From Scatomonas sp963928055 (lineage in GTDB: Bacteria > Bacillota > Clostridia > Lachnospirales > Lachnospiraceae), in assembly GCA_963928055.1 (NCBI GenBank), contig CAWVDN010000003.1:248001-312000 (forward strand): DNA of 64,000 nt. The letters run 5' to 3'. A program made the translations under genes and the position numbers. Each line of letters starts with the position of its first letter. Position 1 is the stretch's first letter. Below are positions 34,488 to 42,934 of the stretch, in pieces. The notes beneath the pieces are model-generated. The model ran no database searches and was not told the DNA's origin. It saw only the letters and a program-made list of their open reading frames with translations.

Positions 34488-36092
34488 ATGAGCTATACAG
34501 CTCTGTATCGAAAGTTCCGCCCCGGGGAGTTTGAGGATGTCAAGGGGCAGGACCACATTGTAACTACATTAAAGAACCAGATGCGCACCGGGCGCATCGG
34601 ACATGCTTACCTGTTCTGCGGGACCCGCGGGACAGGTAAGACTACGGTGGCGAAGATTCTGGCCCGGGCGGTAAACTGCCAGCATCCCGTGGACGGGAGT
34701 CCCTGCAACACGTGCGATTCCTGCCGGGCGATCCTGGCCGGACGGTCCACCAATGTCATCGAGATCGACGCGGCTTCCAACAATGGAGTGGACAACATCC
34801 GGGAGATCCGGGAGGAGGTTTCCTACCGGCCTACGGAAGGCCGCTACAAAGTTTATATTATCGACGAGGTTCACATGCTCTCGGCGGGAGCCTTCAACGC
34901 GCTGCTGAAGACCCTGGAGGAGCCGCCGGAGTATGTGATTTTTATTCTGGCCACCACGGAGGCCAACAAGATCCCGGTGACCATCCTCTCCCGCTGCCAG
35001 CGTTATGATTTCCGGCGGATCACCATCGACACCATAGCGGACCGGCTGAAAGAGCTGACGGAGAAGGAGGGCGTGGACGCCGACGAGAAAGCTCTGCGCT
35101 ACGTGGCGAAAAAGGCGGACGGCTCCATGCGGGACGCCTTAAGCCTTCTGGACCAGTGCATCGCCTTTTATCTGGGGGAGACCCTGACCTACGACAAGGT
35201 CCTGGAAGTCCTGGGAACGGTGGACACGGAAGTGTTCAGCCGTCTCCTGCGGAAGGTCATTGCCGGGGATGTGTCCGGCTGCATCCATATCCTGGAAAAG
35301 CTGGTGGCCCGGGGCAAGGAGATGAACCAGATAGTCAGCGATTTCACCTGGTATATGCGGAACCTGCTGCTGGTGAAGAACTCGGAGGACCTGGAGGATG
35401 TGCTGGATGTCTCCACGGAAAATCTGGCCCAGCTCCGGGAGGAGAGCCGGATGGTGGACGGGGAAACCCTCATGCGGTATATCCGGATCTTTTCGGAGCT
35501 CTCCGGGCAGATCCGCTATTCCGCCCAGAAGCGGGTGCTGGTGGAAATCGCCCTGATCAAACTCTGCCGTCCCCAGATGGAAACCGGCCTGGATTCCCTT
35601 CTGGACCGGGTGCGGGCGCTGGAGGAAAAGCTGGAGCAGGGGATCGTCCCGGCCCCTCCGGCGGCGGAGAGCCCCTGGCGGCAGGAAGCTCCTGACGGGG
35701 AGGCTCCGGAGGAACCCAGGATCCTGAAAGCGGCTCCGGAGGATCTGAAGGAGATCCGCATGCAGTGGAAGATGATCGTGGGGAGGACTGCCCCTCCGCT
35801 GAAGATCTATCTGCAGGGGGCGGTGCCGAAATACGACGGCAGCACCGGAGAGGCGAAGCTGTTCCTGCTCCTTGCGGACAGAACAGCCCAGATGTATGTG
35901 AACAGACCGGAAAAGATCCAGGAGATCCGACAGGCGATCCGGGAGACCACGGGAAAGGATGTGGAGGTGGAGATCCTTCTGTCCAAGGAGGAATCCCGGA
36001 GAGGACTGGCAGACATCCCGGTGGAAGAACTGGTCCGGGAAGCGGTCCGGATGCCGGTGGAGATCGAGGACGATCCGGAGGAAGAGGAATAA
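34488..36092 (+). CDS. dnaX: DNA polymerase III subunit gamma/tau
   Basis: Clamp-loader ATPase, 534 residues. Walker A is GTRGTGKTTVAK near residue 45, the zinc module is CQHP...CNTCDSC near residues 64-79, Walker B is IIDEVHML, sensor 1 is ILATTEANKIP, and the SRC motif is LSRCQRYDF. The C-terminal tau region (about 370-534) is short and acidic at its end. It lies 15 bases after pfk and in the conserved dnaX-ybaB-recR order. Frameshift production of gamma was not evident. Confidence 0.95.
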   Translation: MSYTALYRKFRPGEFEDVKGQDHIVTTLKNQMRTGRIGHAYLFCGTRGTGKTTVAKILARAVNCQHPVDGSPCNTCDSCRAILAGRSTNVIEIDAASNNGVDNIREIREEVSYRPTEGRYKVYIIDEVHMLSAGAFNALLKTLEEPPEYVIFILATTEANKIPVTILSRCQRYDFRRITIDTIADRLKELTEKEGVDADEKALRYVAKKADGSMRDALSLLDQCIAFYLGETLTYDKVLEVLGTVDTEVFSRLLRKVIAGDVSGCIHILEKLVARGKEMNQIVSDFTWYMRNLLLVKNSEDLEDVLDVSTENLAQLREESRMVDGETLMRYIRIFSELSGQIRYSAQKRVLVEIALIKLCRPQMETGLDSLLDRVRALEEKLEQGIVPAPPAAESPWRQEAPDGEAPEEPRILKAAPEDLKEIRMQWKMIVGRTAPPLKIYLQGAVPKYDGSTGEAKLFLLLADRTAQMYVNRPEKIQEIRQAIRETTGKDVEVEILLSKEESRRGLADIPVEELVREAVRMPVEIEDDPEEEE

Positions 36093-36106
36093 GGAGGAAG
36101 AAAGAA

Positions 36107-36460
36107 ATGGCAAGAAGAGGCGGATTCCCGGGAGGGATGCCTGGCAACATGAATAATCTGATGAAGCAGGCGCAGCGCATGCAGCGTCAGATGGAGGAAA
36201 ACCAGAAGGCGCTGGAGGAAAAGGAATTTACCGCGGCTGCCGGCGGCGGCGCGGTAGAGGTAACGGTTTCCGGGAAACGGGAAGTGACGAAAGTGCACAT
36301 CGAGCCGGAAGCGGTGGATCCCGAGGATGTGGAGATGCTGGAGGATCTGATCATGGCCGCGGCCAACGAGGCGCTGCGGAAGGTAGATGAGGAATCCGCG
36401 GCGGCCATGTCCAAAATGACCGGCGGCCTGGGCGGTCTGGGCGGAGGGTTCCCCTTCTGA
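36107..36460 (+). CDS. ybaB: YbaB/EbfC nucleoid-associated protein
   Basis: A 117-residue DNA-binding dimer that co-occurs with recR. NLMKQAQRMQRQMEENQKALEEKEF is the N-terminal helix and VEVTVSGKREVTKVHI the beta part, ending in a Gly-rich tail. The ATG at 36107 follows AAGGAGGAAG. Its stop overlaps the recR start (TGATG). Confidence 0.92.
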   Translation: MARRGGFPGGMPGNMNNLMKQAQRMQRQMEENQKALEEKEFTAAAGGGAVEVTVSGKREVTKVHIEPEAVDPEDVEMLEDLIMAAANEALRKVDEESAAAMSKMTGGLGGLGGGFPF

Positions 36461-37056
36461 TGGAATACTATTCAAGTCATATCAGCAAATTGATCGAAGA
36501 GCTGGGGAGACTGCCGGGCATCGGCCCCAAGTCCGCCCAGCGGCTGGCCTTTCATATCGTAAATATGCCTTCGGAGCAGGTGGAAGCGCTTTCCGCCTCC
36601 ATCCGGGAGGCCAAGGCCAATGTCCGCTACTGCCGGATCTGCTGCACCCTGACGGATCAGGAGGTATGCCCTATCTGCAGCAATCCTTCCCGGGATCCGA
36701 AGAAGATCATGGTGGTGGAAAATTCCCGGGATCTGGCGGCCTATGAAAAGACAGGAAAATATGACGGGGTGTACCATGTGCTCCACGGAGCCATCTCCCC
36801 CATGCTGGGCATCGGTCCCGATGACATCCGTCTGAAGGAACTGATGCAGCGGCTGCAGGGAGAAGTGGAGGAAGTGATCATCGCCACCAACTCCAGCCTG
36901 GAGGGGGAAACCACCGCCATGTACATCAGCAAGCTGATCAAACCGACAGGGATCCGGGTGACCCGCATTGCCAGCGGCGTGCCGGTGGGCGGAGACCTGG
37001 AATATATCGATGAAGTGACTCTGCTCCGTGCTCTTGAGGGACGGGTGGAGCTGTAG
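36460..37056 (+). CDS. recR: Recombination protein RecR
   Basis: Recombination mediator acting with RecO/RecF. Of its 198 residues, the helix-hairpin-helix is LPGIGPKSAQRLAFH near residue 15, the zinc finger CRICCTLTDQEVCPIC near residues 56-71, and the Toprim domain starts at VVENSRDLAAYEKTG. Start and ybaB stop overlap. Confidence 0.95.
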   Translation: MEYYSSHISKLIEELGRLPGIGPKSAQRLAFHIVNMPSEQVEALSASIREAKANVRYCRICCTLTDQEVCPICSNPSRDPKKIMVVENSRDLAAYEKTGKYDGVYHVLHGAISPMLGIGPDDIRLKELMQRLQGEVEEVIIATNSSLEGETTAMYISKLIKPTGIRVTRIASGVPVGGDLEYIDEVTLLRALEGRVEL

Positions 37057-37073
37057 CGGAAAGGAGGAAGCGT

Positions 37074-38174
37074 ATGGCAAGGAAAAAAGTGACTTCCTCC
37101 GATGTGGCCCGGGCATCCGGCGTTTCACAGGCTACGGTGTCCATGATCCTGAACCATAAGAGCACGGTTTCTTTTACCCGTGAGACGGTGGAAAAGGTGG
37201 AGCGGACGGCCCGTGAGATGGGGTATCAGGTGCCCCGGCGGAGAAACCACAAAGATACCCGCAGCCAGCGCCTGATCGTGGCAGTCTGTCCCACGCTGAC
37301 CAACCCCTACTACGTTATGCTGCTCCAGGGCATTGAGGAGATCGCCAAGGAAAGAGGCTACGGGGTCTTTGTCTGCAACACCCAGAGGAATCTGAAGCTG
37401 GAGGAAAACTATCTGCGGACCATGCGGGCCATGCAGCCCCAGGGGATCATTTACACCTGCAATCCCAGCGAATGCTATCGGGATATGATCCGGGAGCTGG
37501 CGGAAAAGATCCCGCTGGTAGTGGTAAACAACCGGGACGAAGGCATGACCATGGACGCGGTGGAACTGAACAATGCCAAACCCGGCCGTCTGATGGCCGG
37601 ACACCTGCTGAAACTGGGCCACCGGCATGTGGCCTTCGTCTCTCCGCCTCTGACTTCCCGCCAGGGACAGCGGCAGAAACGGATCGAGGGTTTTCTGCAG
37701 GAGTACGAAGAAGCGGGGCTGAGGCAGAATGTGATCGTCAAAGCCGCCGGGACGGAGCTGATCTCCGGGATCCCCAGCATGGATTCCGAGTACCGGATGG
37801 GATACCTGCTGACCCGGGAACTGATGGAAACGTATCCGGAACTGACGGCTGTGGCCGGCATGAACGATATGATGGCCTTCGGGATCATGGACGCGCTGCT
37901 GTCCATGCGGAAGAAGGTTCCCCAGGATGTGTCGGTGATCGGTTGCGACAACACCATTTTCGCGGCGCTGCGTCCCATCTCCCTGACCACCATCGATCAT
38001 TTCGTTTCTTTAAAGGGCCGGGACGCCTGCGAGATCGTCATTAAGAAGATCCATGCCCAGCGGAATTACCGGGCGGGAAACGAGCCGGTAAGTATCTATC
38101 ACATCGAATATGAGCCGAAACTGATCGTGCGGGGCAGCACAGGCTATGCCCGCATTTCCAGGAAAAATAAATAG
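37074..38174 (+). CDS. LacI-family transcriptional regulator
   Basis: A 366-residue repressor. The N-terminal helix-turn-helix is TSSDVARASGVSQATVSMILNH (residues 7-28), followed by the hinge and a periplasmic-binding-protein-like sugar domain (ITYTCNPSE, VNNRDEG, GHLLKLGHRHVAFVS, GMNDMMAFGIMDAL). It follows recR by 17 bases. It precedes the transaldolase-transketolase operon, which could be a target; the effector is unknown. Confidence 0.88.
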   Translation: MARKKVTSSDVARASGVSQATVSMILNHKSTVSFTRETVEKVERTAREMGYQVPRRRNHKDTRSQRLIVAVCPTLTNPYYVMLLQGIEEIAKERGYGVFVCNTQRNLKLEENYLRTMRAMQPQGIIYTCNPSECYRDMIRELAEKIPLVVVNNRDEGMTMDAVELNNAKPGRLMAGHLLKLGHRHVAFVSPPLTSRQGQRQKRIEGFLQEYEEAGLRQNVIVKAAGTELISGIPSMDSEYRMGYLLTRELMETYPELTAVAGMNDMMAFGIMDALLSMRKKVPQDVSVIGCDNTIFAALRPISLTTIDHFVSLKGRDACEIVIKKIHAQRNYRAGNEPVSIYHIEYEPKLIVRGSTGYARISRKNK

Positions 38175-38317
38175 ATACGGAGAAATTATTATTAATAAAA
38201 ATAAGGCGTAGAAAAAATAAACCGCGAAAATACGGGGTTTGTCGGGAAAGAAAGAGTTCCGGAATTAATAAAAAGAAAATAATTAATAAAAATTTTAATT
38301 AATAGAAAAACCGGTGC

Positions 38318-38345
38318 TTGACCGGGGACGGAATATGTTTATACT
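38318..38345 (+). promoter_or_regulatory. Promoter of the transaldolase-transketolase operon
   Basis: TTGACC, a 16-base spacer and TATACT (38340-38345) follow an AT-rich tract (38175-38310) of repeated TTAATAAAA that may act as an UP element. ATACT-aaa-AGTAT forms a small palindrome on the -10, a possible operator. Confidence 0.7.
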
Positions 38346-38416
38346 AAAAGTATAGCCCCATCCGAGAAACAAAAACAGGGGCAGAAAAAACAATCAGGAC
38401 AAGGGAGGTTTTAGCA

Positions 38417-39073
38417 ATGAGATTTTTTGTTGACACAGCCAATGTAGACGAGATCAGAAAAGCCAATGACATGGGGATCATCTGCGGAGTTACCACCAAT
38501 CCGTCTCTGATCGCCAAAGAGGGAAGGGATTTTAACGAGGTGATCAAGGAGATCGCTTCCATCGTGGACGGAGCCATCAGCGGCGAGGTAAAAGCCACCA
38601 CCACCGACGCCGAGGGAATGATCAAAGAGGGACGTGAGATCGCGGCCATCCATCCCAACATGGTAGTCAAGATCCCCATGACCGTAGAAGGCCTGAAGGC
38701 AGTCAAGGTCCTTCACGCGGAAGGCATCAAGACCAACGTGACATTGATCTTCTCCGCCAACCAGGCGCTGCTGGCAGCCAGAGCAGGCGCTACGTATGTA
38801 TCCCCCTTCCTGGGAAGACTGGATGATATCAACCAGAGAGGCGTGGATCTGATCACCGAGATCTCCGAGATCTTCCAGGCAGCCGGCGATATCGACACCC
38901 AGATCATCGCGGCCAGCATCCGCAATCCCATCCATGTGACCGACTGCGCGCTGGCAGGCGCGGATATTGCCACGGTTCCCTACAAAGTTCTGGAGCAGAT
39001 GACCAAACATCCCCTGACGGATGCCGGCATCGAGAAATTCCAGGCGGATTACAAGGCAGTATTCGGAGAATAA
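38417..39073 (+). CDS. tal: Transaldolase / fructose-6-phosphate aldolase family
   Basis: A 218-residue short transaldolase (TalC/MipB type). The Schiff-base lysine lies in MVVKIPMT near residue 86, with DTANVDEIRKA at the N-terminus, GVTTNPSLIAKEG, and SPFLGRLDD. With the transketolase pair it makes up the non-oxidative pentose phosphate branch. Members of this small family may be true transaldolases or F6P aldolases; linkage to transketolase favours transaldolase. Confidence 0.9.
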   Translation: MRFFVDTANVDEIRKANDMGIICGVTTNPSLIAKEGRDFNEVIKEIASIVDGAISGEVKATTTDAEGMIKEGREIAAIHPNMVVKIPMTVEGLKAVKVLHAEGIKTNVTLIFSANQALLAARAGATYVSPFLGRLDDINQRGVDLITEISEIFQAAGDIDTQIIAASIRNPIHVTDCALAGADIATVPYKVLEQMTKHPLTDAGIEKFQADYKAVFGE

Positions 39074-39098
39074 TCGGAAAACAAAAAGGAGAGGAACC

Positions 39099-39938
39099 AT
39101 GACTACATTAGAGCTTCAGAAAATGGCCAATGAAGTCCGCAAGGACATTGTAACGGCTGTGCACGCGGCGAAGGCCGGCCATCCCGGCGGCTCTCTGTCC
39201 GCGGCGGAGATTTTTACATATCTGTATTTTGAAGAACTGCATGTGGATCCCAAGGATCCCAAAAAAGCGGACCGCGACCGCTTCGTGCTGTCCAAAGGAC
39301 ACACGGCCCCCGGCTACTATTCCGTACTGGCGGAGAAAGGCTTCTTCCCCAAGGAAGATCTTAAGACCCTCCGTCATCTGGGTTCTTATCTGCAGGGCCA
39401 TCCGGATATGAAACATATCCCCGGCGTGGATATGTCCAGCGGATCCCTGGGCCAGGGCATCTCCGCCGCAGTGGGTATGGCGCTGACGGCAAAGCTTTAT
39501 AACCAGGATTACCGGGTTTACACCCTGCTGGGAGACGGCGAGATCCAGGAAGGCCAGGTATGGGAGGCCGCCATGTTTGCCGGCGCCAGAAAACTGGACA
39601 ACCTGGTGGTGATCGTGGACAATAACGATCTGCAGATCGACGGAAGAGTAGGGGATGTATGTTCTCCCTACCCCATCGATAAGAAATTTGAAGCATTTAA
39701 CTTCCATGTGATCCGGGTAGCGGACGGCAATGATTTTGATCAGCTCCGGGCCGCGTTCCAGGAAGCCAGAGAAGTCAAGGGAATGCCCTGCGCCATCATC
39801 GCCAGGACCGTGAAAGGCAAGGGAGTTTCCTATATGGAAGATCAGGCAGGCTGGCACGGAAAAGCCCCCAACGATGAAGAGTACAGGATTGCGATGGAAG
39901 AGCTGGAAAAGGCAGGTGAAGCGTTATGTCAGAAGTAA
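39099..39938 (+). CDS. tktA: Transketolase, N-terminal subunit
   Basis: A 279-residue thiamine-diphosphate-binding half of a split transketolase. HAAKAGHPGGSLSAAE, SKGHTAPGYYSVLAEKG, SSGSLGQG and the cofactor motif GDGEIQEGQVWEA...VDNND are present. The start is ATG 39099 after GGAGAGG. It overlaps the C-terminal subunit gene by 13 bases. Its cofactor links it to the thi operon in the same window. Confidence 0.93.
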   Translation: MTTLELQKMANEVRKDIVTAVHAAKAGHPGGSLSAAEIFTYLYFEELHVDPKDPKKADRDRFVLSKGHTAPGYYSVLAEKGFFPKEDLKTLRHLGSYLQGHPDMKHIPGVDMSSGSLGQGISAAVGMALTAKLYNQDYRVYTLLGDGEIQEGQVWEAAMFAGARKLDNLVVIVDNNDLQIDGRVGDVCSPYPIDKKFEAFNFHVIRVADGNDFDQLRAAFQEAREVKGMPCAIIARTVKGKGVSYMEDQAGWHGKAPNDEEYRIAMEELEKAGEALCQK

Positions 39939-40864
39939 AGAAGATTGCGACCAGGGACAGTTACGGGAATGCGCTGGTAGAGCTGGGAAAAGAGCATGAT
40001 GACCTGGTGGTGCTGGATGCGGATCTGGCGTCTGCCACCAAGACGGGAACCTTCAAGAAGGCTTTCCCGGAGCGCCACATTGACTGCGGGATCGCGGAGA
40101 GCAACATGATGGGCATCGCCGCCGGCATCGCCGCTGCCGGAAAAGTTCCCTTTGCCAGCAGCTTTGCCATGTTTGCTGCCGGCCGGGCCTTTGAGCAGGT
40201 GCGGAACTCCGTCGGGTATCCCCATCTGAACGTAAAGATCGGAGCCACCCATGCGGGTATCTCCGTAGGCGAGGACGGAGCCACCCATCAGTGCAACGAG
40301 GATATCGCGCTGATGCGGACCATCCCCGGCATGGTAGTGATCAATCCCTCCGATGACGTGGAGGCAAAGGCAGCCGTGAAAGCGGCCTATGAGCATCAGG
40401 GACCGGTTTATCTGCGTTTCGGACGTCTGGCCGCTCCTGTGATCAATGACCGCCCGGATTACAAATTTGAGCTGGGCAAGGGCATTGTGATGAGAGAAGG
40501 AAAGGATCTGACCATCGTGGCTACCGGTCTGATGGTCTCCGAATCTCTGGCTGCGGCTGAGCTTCTGGCCGCGGACGGCATTGACGCCAAAGTGATCAAC
40601 ATCCATACCATCAAACCGCTGGATGAGGAGCTGATCCTGGCAGCGGCAAAGGAAACCGGAAAAGTTGTGACGGTAGAAGAGCACTCCGTGATTGGCGGTC
40701 TGGGCAGCGCGGTATGCGATGCGCTCTGCGCCAGCCATCCGGTGCCGGTGCTGAAGATCGGCATGCAGGATGTATTCGGAGAGTCCGGCCCGGCGGTACA
40801 GCTTCTGGAGAAGTACGGACTGGATTCCAAGGGAATCTATCAGAGCATTAAAGGCTGGTATTAA
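39926..40864 (+). CDS. tktB: Transketolase, C-terminal subunit
   Basis: A 312-residue second half: the pyrimidine-binding domain (DADLASATKTGTFKK, GIAESNMMGIAAG with catalytic Glu, EDGATHQCNEDIALMR) and the C-terminal transketolase domain (GPVYLRFGR, VEEHSVIGGLGSAV). It ends the operon; terminator at 40881. Confidence 0.93.
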   Translation: MSEVKKIATRDSYGNALVELGKEHDDLVVLDADLASATKTGTFKKAFPERHIDCGIAESNMMGIAAGIAAAGKVPFASSFAMFAAGRAFEQVRNSVGYPHLNVKIGATHAGISVGEDGATHQCNEDIALMRTIPGMVVINPSDDVEAKAAVKAAYEHQGPVYLRFGRLAAPVINDRPDYKFELGKGIVMREGKDLTIVATGLMVSESLAAAELLAADGIDAKVINIHTIKPLDEELILAAAKETGKVVTVEEHSVIGGLGSAVCDALCASHPVPVLKIGMQDVFGESGPAVQLLEKYGLDSKGIYQSIKGWY

Positions 40865-40865
40865 A

Positions 40866-41486
40866 TCAGTTATACAGGTAGGAAAAGGCTGCTGTCCCCG
40901 GACGGCAGCCTTTTCCTGTTCTGCCGGGAGGCGGGCAGCACCGGGACAGGAGGATCCCCCGGCTGATGGTGTCGGCCATGCGCAGGATCCGGGAGAAATC
41001 TACAGACTGCAGCTCCCGGTGGGAATTCTTTTCAAAGCTGCTGACAATACCGGTGATGAAAAGATCGCCCACGGGAGGGAGATCTTTCCCGGCGCCGGCC
41101 CCCGGCCGTATGGAACCCGCTCCTACGGTAATGTGATGCTGGTGGCTGTTACAGCCCAGGGAGGCGTCCACCGCCAGGATCAGAGCCCGGGGATGGCAGA
41201 GAGAGATCTCGGCGAGGGCTTCCTTAAGATTCATGGCATGAACCGGATGCTCCAGCGTCCCGTAGACATGAAAATGCTCTCTCTGACTTTCGGCCAGAGT
41301 ACCGCCTACCAGGGGGCCCAGGCTGTCCCCGGCGATGCGGTCGCTGCCGATGCAGAGACAGACCAGATCTTTCCGGGAACGCAGGGGTCCCCGAAGGCAC
41401 CGGTCGAGGCATCTGGCCAGAAGCCGGCTGGCCTCCGGGTTCTGTTCGCTGATGTATGTGACGGATGGTTTCGGCTTCCATATCAT
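40866..41486 (-). CDS. yyaC: YyaC-like spore protein (DUF1256)
   Basis: A 206-residue protein of the YyaC family, a GPR-protease-like fold found in sporulating Firmicutes. LVCLCIGSDRIAGDSLGPLVGGTL and LILAVDASLG are characteristic, as is the GAGSIRPGAGAGKDLPPVGD block. The start is ATG 41486; an upstream frame of 41 codons is unlike the family. The last 20 or so codons (GRTGKGCRPGTAAFSYLYN) are encoded by the transketolase terminator, so the C-terminus is atypical. Confidence 0.82.
   Translation of the reverse strand: MIWKPKPSVTYISEQNPEASRLLARCLDRCLRGPLRSRKDLVCLCIGSDRIAGDSLGPLVGGTLAESQREHFHVYGTLEHPVHAMNLKEALAEISLCHPRALILAVDASLGCNSHQHHITVGAGSIRPGAGAGKDLPPVGDLFITGIVSSFEKNSHRELQSVDFSRILRMADTISRGILLSRCCPPPGRTGKGCRPGTAAFSYLYN
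40881..40916 (+). terminator. Terminator of the transketolase operon
   Basis: GGAAAAGGCTGC (40881-40892) pairs perfectly with GCAGCCTTTTCC (40905-40916). It lies inside the 3' end of the convergent yyaC-like gene and may terminate in both directions. Confidence 0.85.
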
Positions 41487-41666
41487 AGGCGCACCTGCCT
41501 TTGCTGTTCTTTTATTAGGATATTCAGAAAAGGGAAAAATCATGCGCTCCCCCGGAAAATGTCGGAGAAAACAGGGATCCCGCCTGCAAAAACCGATAAA
41601 ATTTTCCACCTGATTGTGCTACCATAGGTGGACAGGGCACAACAGTAGTCAAAGGGGTGATTTTTT

Positions 41667-42866
41667 ATGATCGAGATTGTTTATAAGGAGGAAAAAAAGG
41701 AAGCCGCGGGAAATGAGGGACTCTTCCGCCTCCCTAAAAACATCAGACAAATCGGCGAGTGCAGAGGCAGCCGAAAAATATACCTGGAAGATTACGCCTA
41801 TACCTTTCTGCGAAGACTGGGGGAAGAGAACCGGGAACGGGGAAGAGCCGGGATCCTGCTGGGCCGGTACAACTGGCTGGAGGGAACCGCGTATCTCTTT
41901 ATCAAAAGCGCCCTGGATATCCGGGAAATGGAAGTCTCCCGGGAGCACATCCGATTTACGGACCAGATCTGGTCCAAAGTCCATGAGGAGATGGAAAAGT
42001 ATTTTAAGGGACAGGAGATCCTGGGCTGGTATCTGAATCTGCCGGGATTTCCTATGGAGATAAACGAAGTTATCTTAAGAGCACATCTGAACCATTTCGG
42101 AGGGAACGATAAAGTCCTGTTCCTGATAGAACCCACAGAAAAAGAAGAAGCCTTTTACACTTACGACAGCGGACGGCTGAGGCGCGAAAGCGGTTTTTAC
42201 ATTTATTATGAAAAAAATGAGCCTATGCAGAGCTATATGATCGACCGCAGCGGCAGTTTTTCCCAGGAGCAGGAGCAGCCGGTCCGGGACAGAGCCGTGG
42301 CGGATTTCCGCCGCAGGATCGAGGAAAAGCAGGAAGAAAAAAAGAAACGGGAGAAGGGGTCCGGCTTTTTCGGCCTGACGGCTGCCGCGGCGGCAGCGAC
42401 TCTGATCCTGGCGCTCTCCTACACGGGCATTGGCCGGCAGGCGGCGGAGTTTCTGAAGGGCCTGACCGGAGGGGAGGAGGAGACGGTGTCCGTGGACGGA
42501 GATTCCGTTCTCGCGGTAACGGAGGAACCGACCCCCACCCCGGAAGCCGAGGAGACCCCGGAAGCGCAGAAGCCCTCCGGGGAGGAGACCGCAGGGACTC
42601 CGGAACCACAGGAGGAGGCCGGGGATGAGAATGCGGAACCCCCGCAGCCATCCGCCACCCCGGCGCCTGCGGATCCGGCCTCCGGGGAAATCCGGGAGAC
42701 CGCTGCCGGAATACAGGAATATACCGTGCAGATGGGCGATACCATGACAAAAATATGCAGACAGTATTACGGAAACCTGGAAAAGCTGACAGAGATCTGC
42801 GCCCTGAACGGGATCAGCCAGGAGGACATAATTTACCCGGGACAAAAAATAAGACTCCCCCAATAG
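41667..42866 (+). CDS. Membrane protein with degenerate JAMM/MPN-like domain and C-terminal LysM
   Basis: A 399-residue protein. Residues about 30-190 look like a JAMM/MPN fold: AGILLGRYNWLEG, ILGWYLNLPGFPMEIN, FGGNDKVLFLIEP, AFYTYDSGRL, GFYIYYE. The metal motif H-x-H...S-x-x-D is lost (YLN and an Asn-Glu pair instead), so it should be inactive. A charged stretch (220-235), one membrane helix (about 240-258), a Pro/Glu/Thr-rich linker and a LysM domain (about 350-398, YTVQMGDTMTKICRQYYGN) follow. It probably anchors to the membrane and binds peptidoglycan outside, with the MPN part in the cytoplasm. The next gene is 68 bases away. Confidence 0.8.
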   Translation: MIEIVYKEEKKEAAGNEGLFRLPKNIRQIGECRGSRKIYLEDYAYTFLRRLGEENRERGRAGILLGRYNWLEGTAYLFIKSALDIREMEVSREHIRFTDQIWSKVHEEMEKYFKGQEILGWYLNLPGFPMEINEVILRAHLNHFGGNDKVLFLIEPTEKEEAFYTYDSGRLRRESGFYIYYEKNEPMQSYMIDRSGSFSQEQEQPVRDRAVADFRRRIEEKQEEKKKREKGSGFFGLTAAAAAATLILALSYTGIGRQAAEFLKGLTGGEEETVSVDGDSVLAVTEEPTPTPEAEETPEAQKPSGEETAGTPEPQEEAGDENAEPPQPSATPAPADPASGEIRETAAGIQEYTVQMGDTMTKICRQYYGNLEKLTEICALNGISQEDIIYPGQKIRLPQ

Positions 42867-42876
42867 GAAAAAATGT

Positions 42877-42893
42877 GGTATGCTTAACATACC
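42877..42893. promoter_or_regulatory. 6-bp inverted repeat between LysM and DUF5711-like genes
   Basis: GGTATG and CATACC flank CTTAA exactly. There is no T-run, so an operator or RNA processing site is more likely than a terminator. Confidence 0.35.
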
Positions 42894-42934
42894 CTTGGAA
42901 AAGGGGGATCCATGAATGACCAGTAAGGGGAATT

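Noticed and set aside
34488..36092. Programmed frameshift in dnaX making gamma
   Set aside because: No clear A-rich slippery run followed by a hairpin and early stop was seen in the tau region.
39021..39098. Longer N-terminus for the transketolase N-subunit
   Set aside because: The extra 26 codons overlap transaldolase in another frame; ATG 39099 has a good ribosome-binding site and fits the family start.
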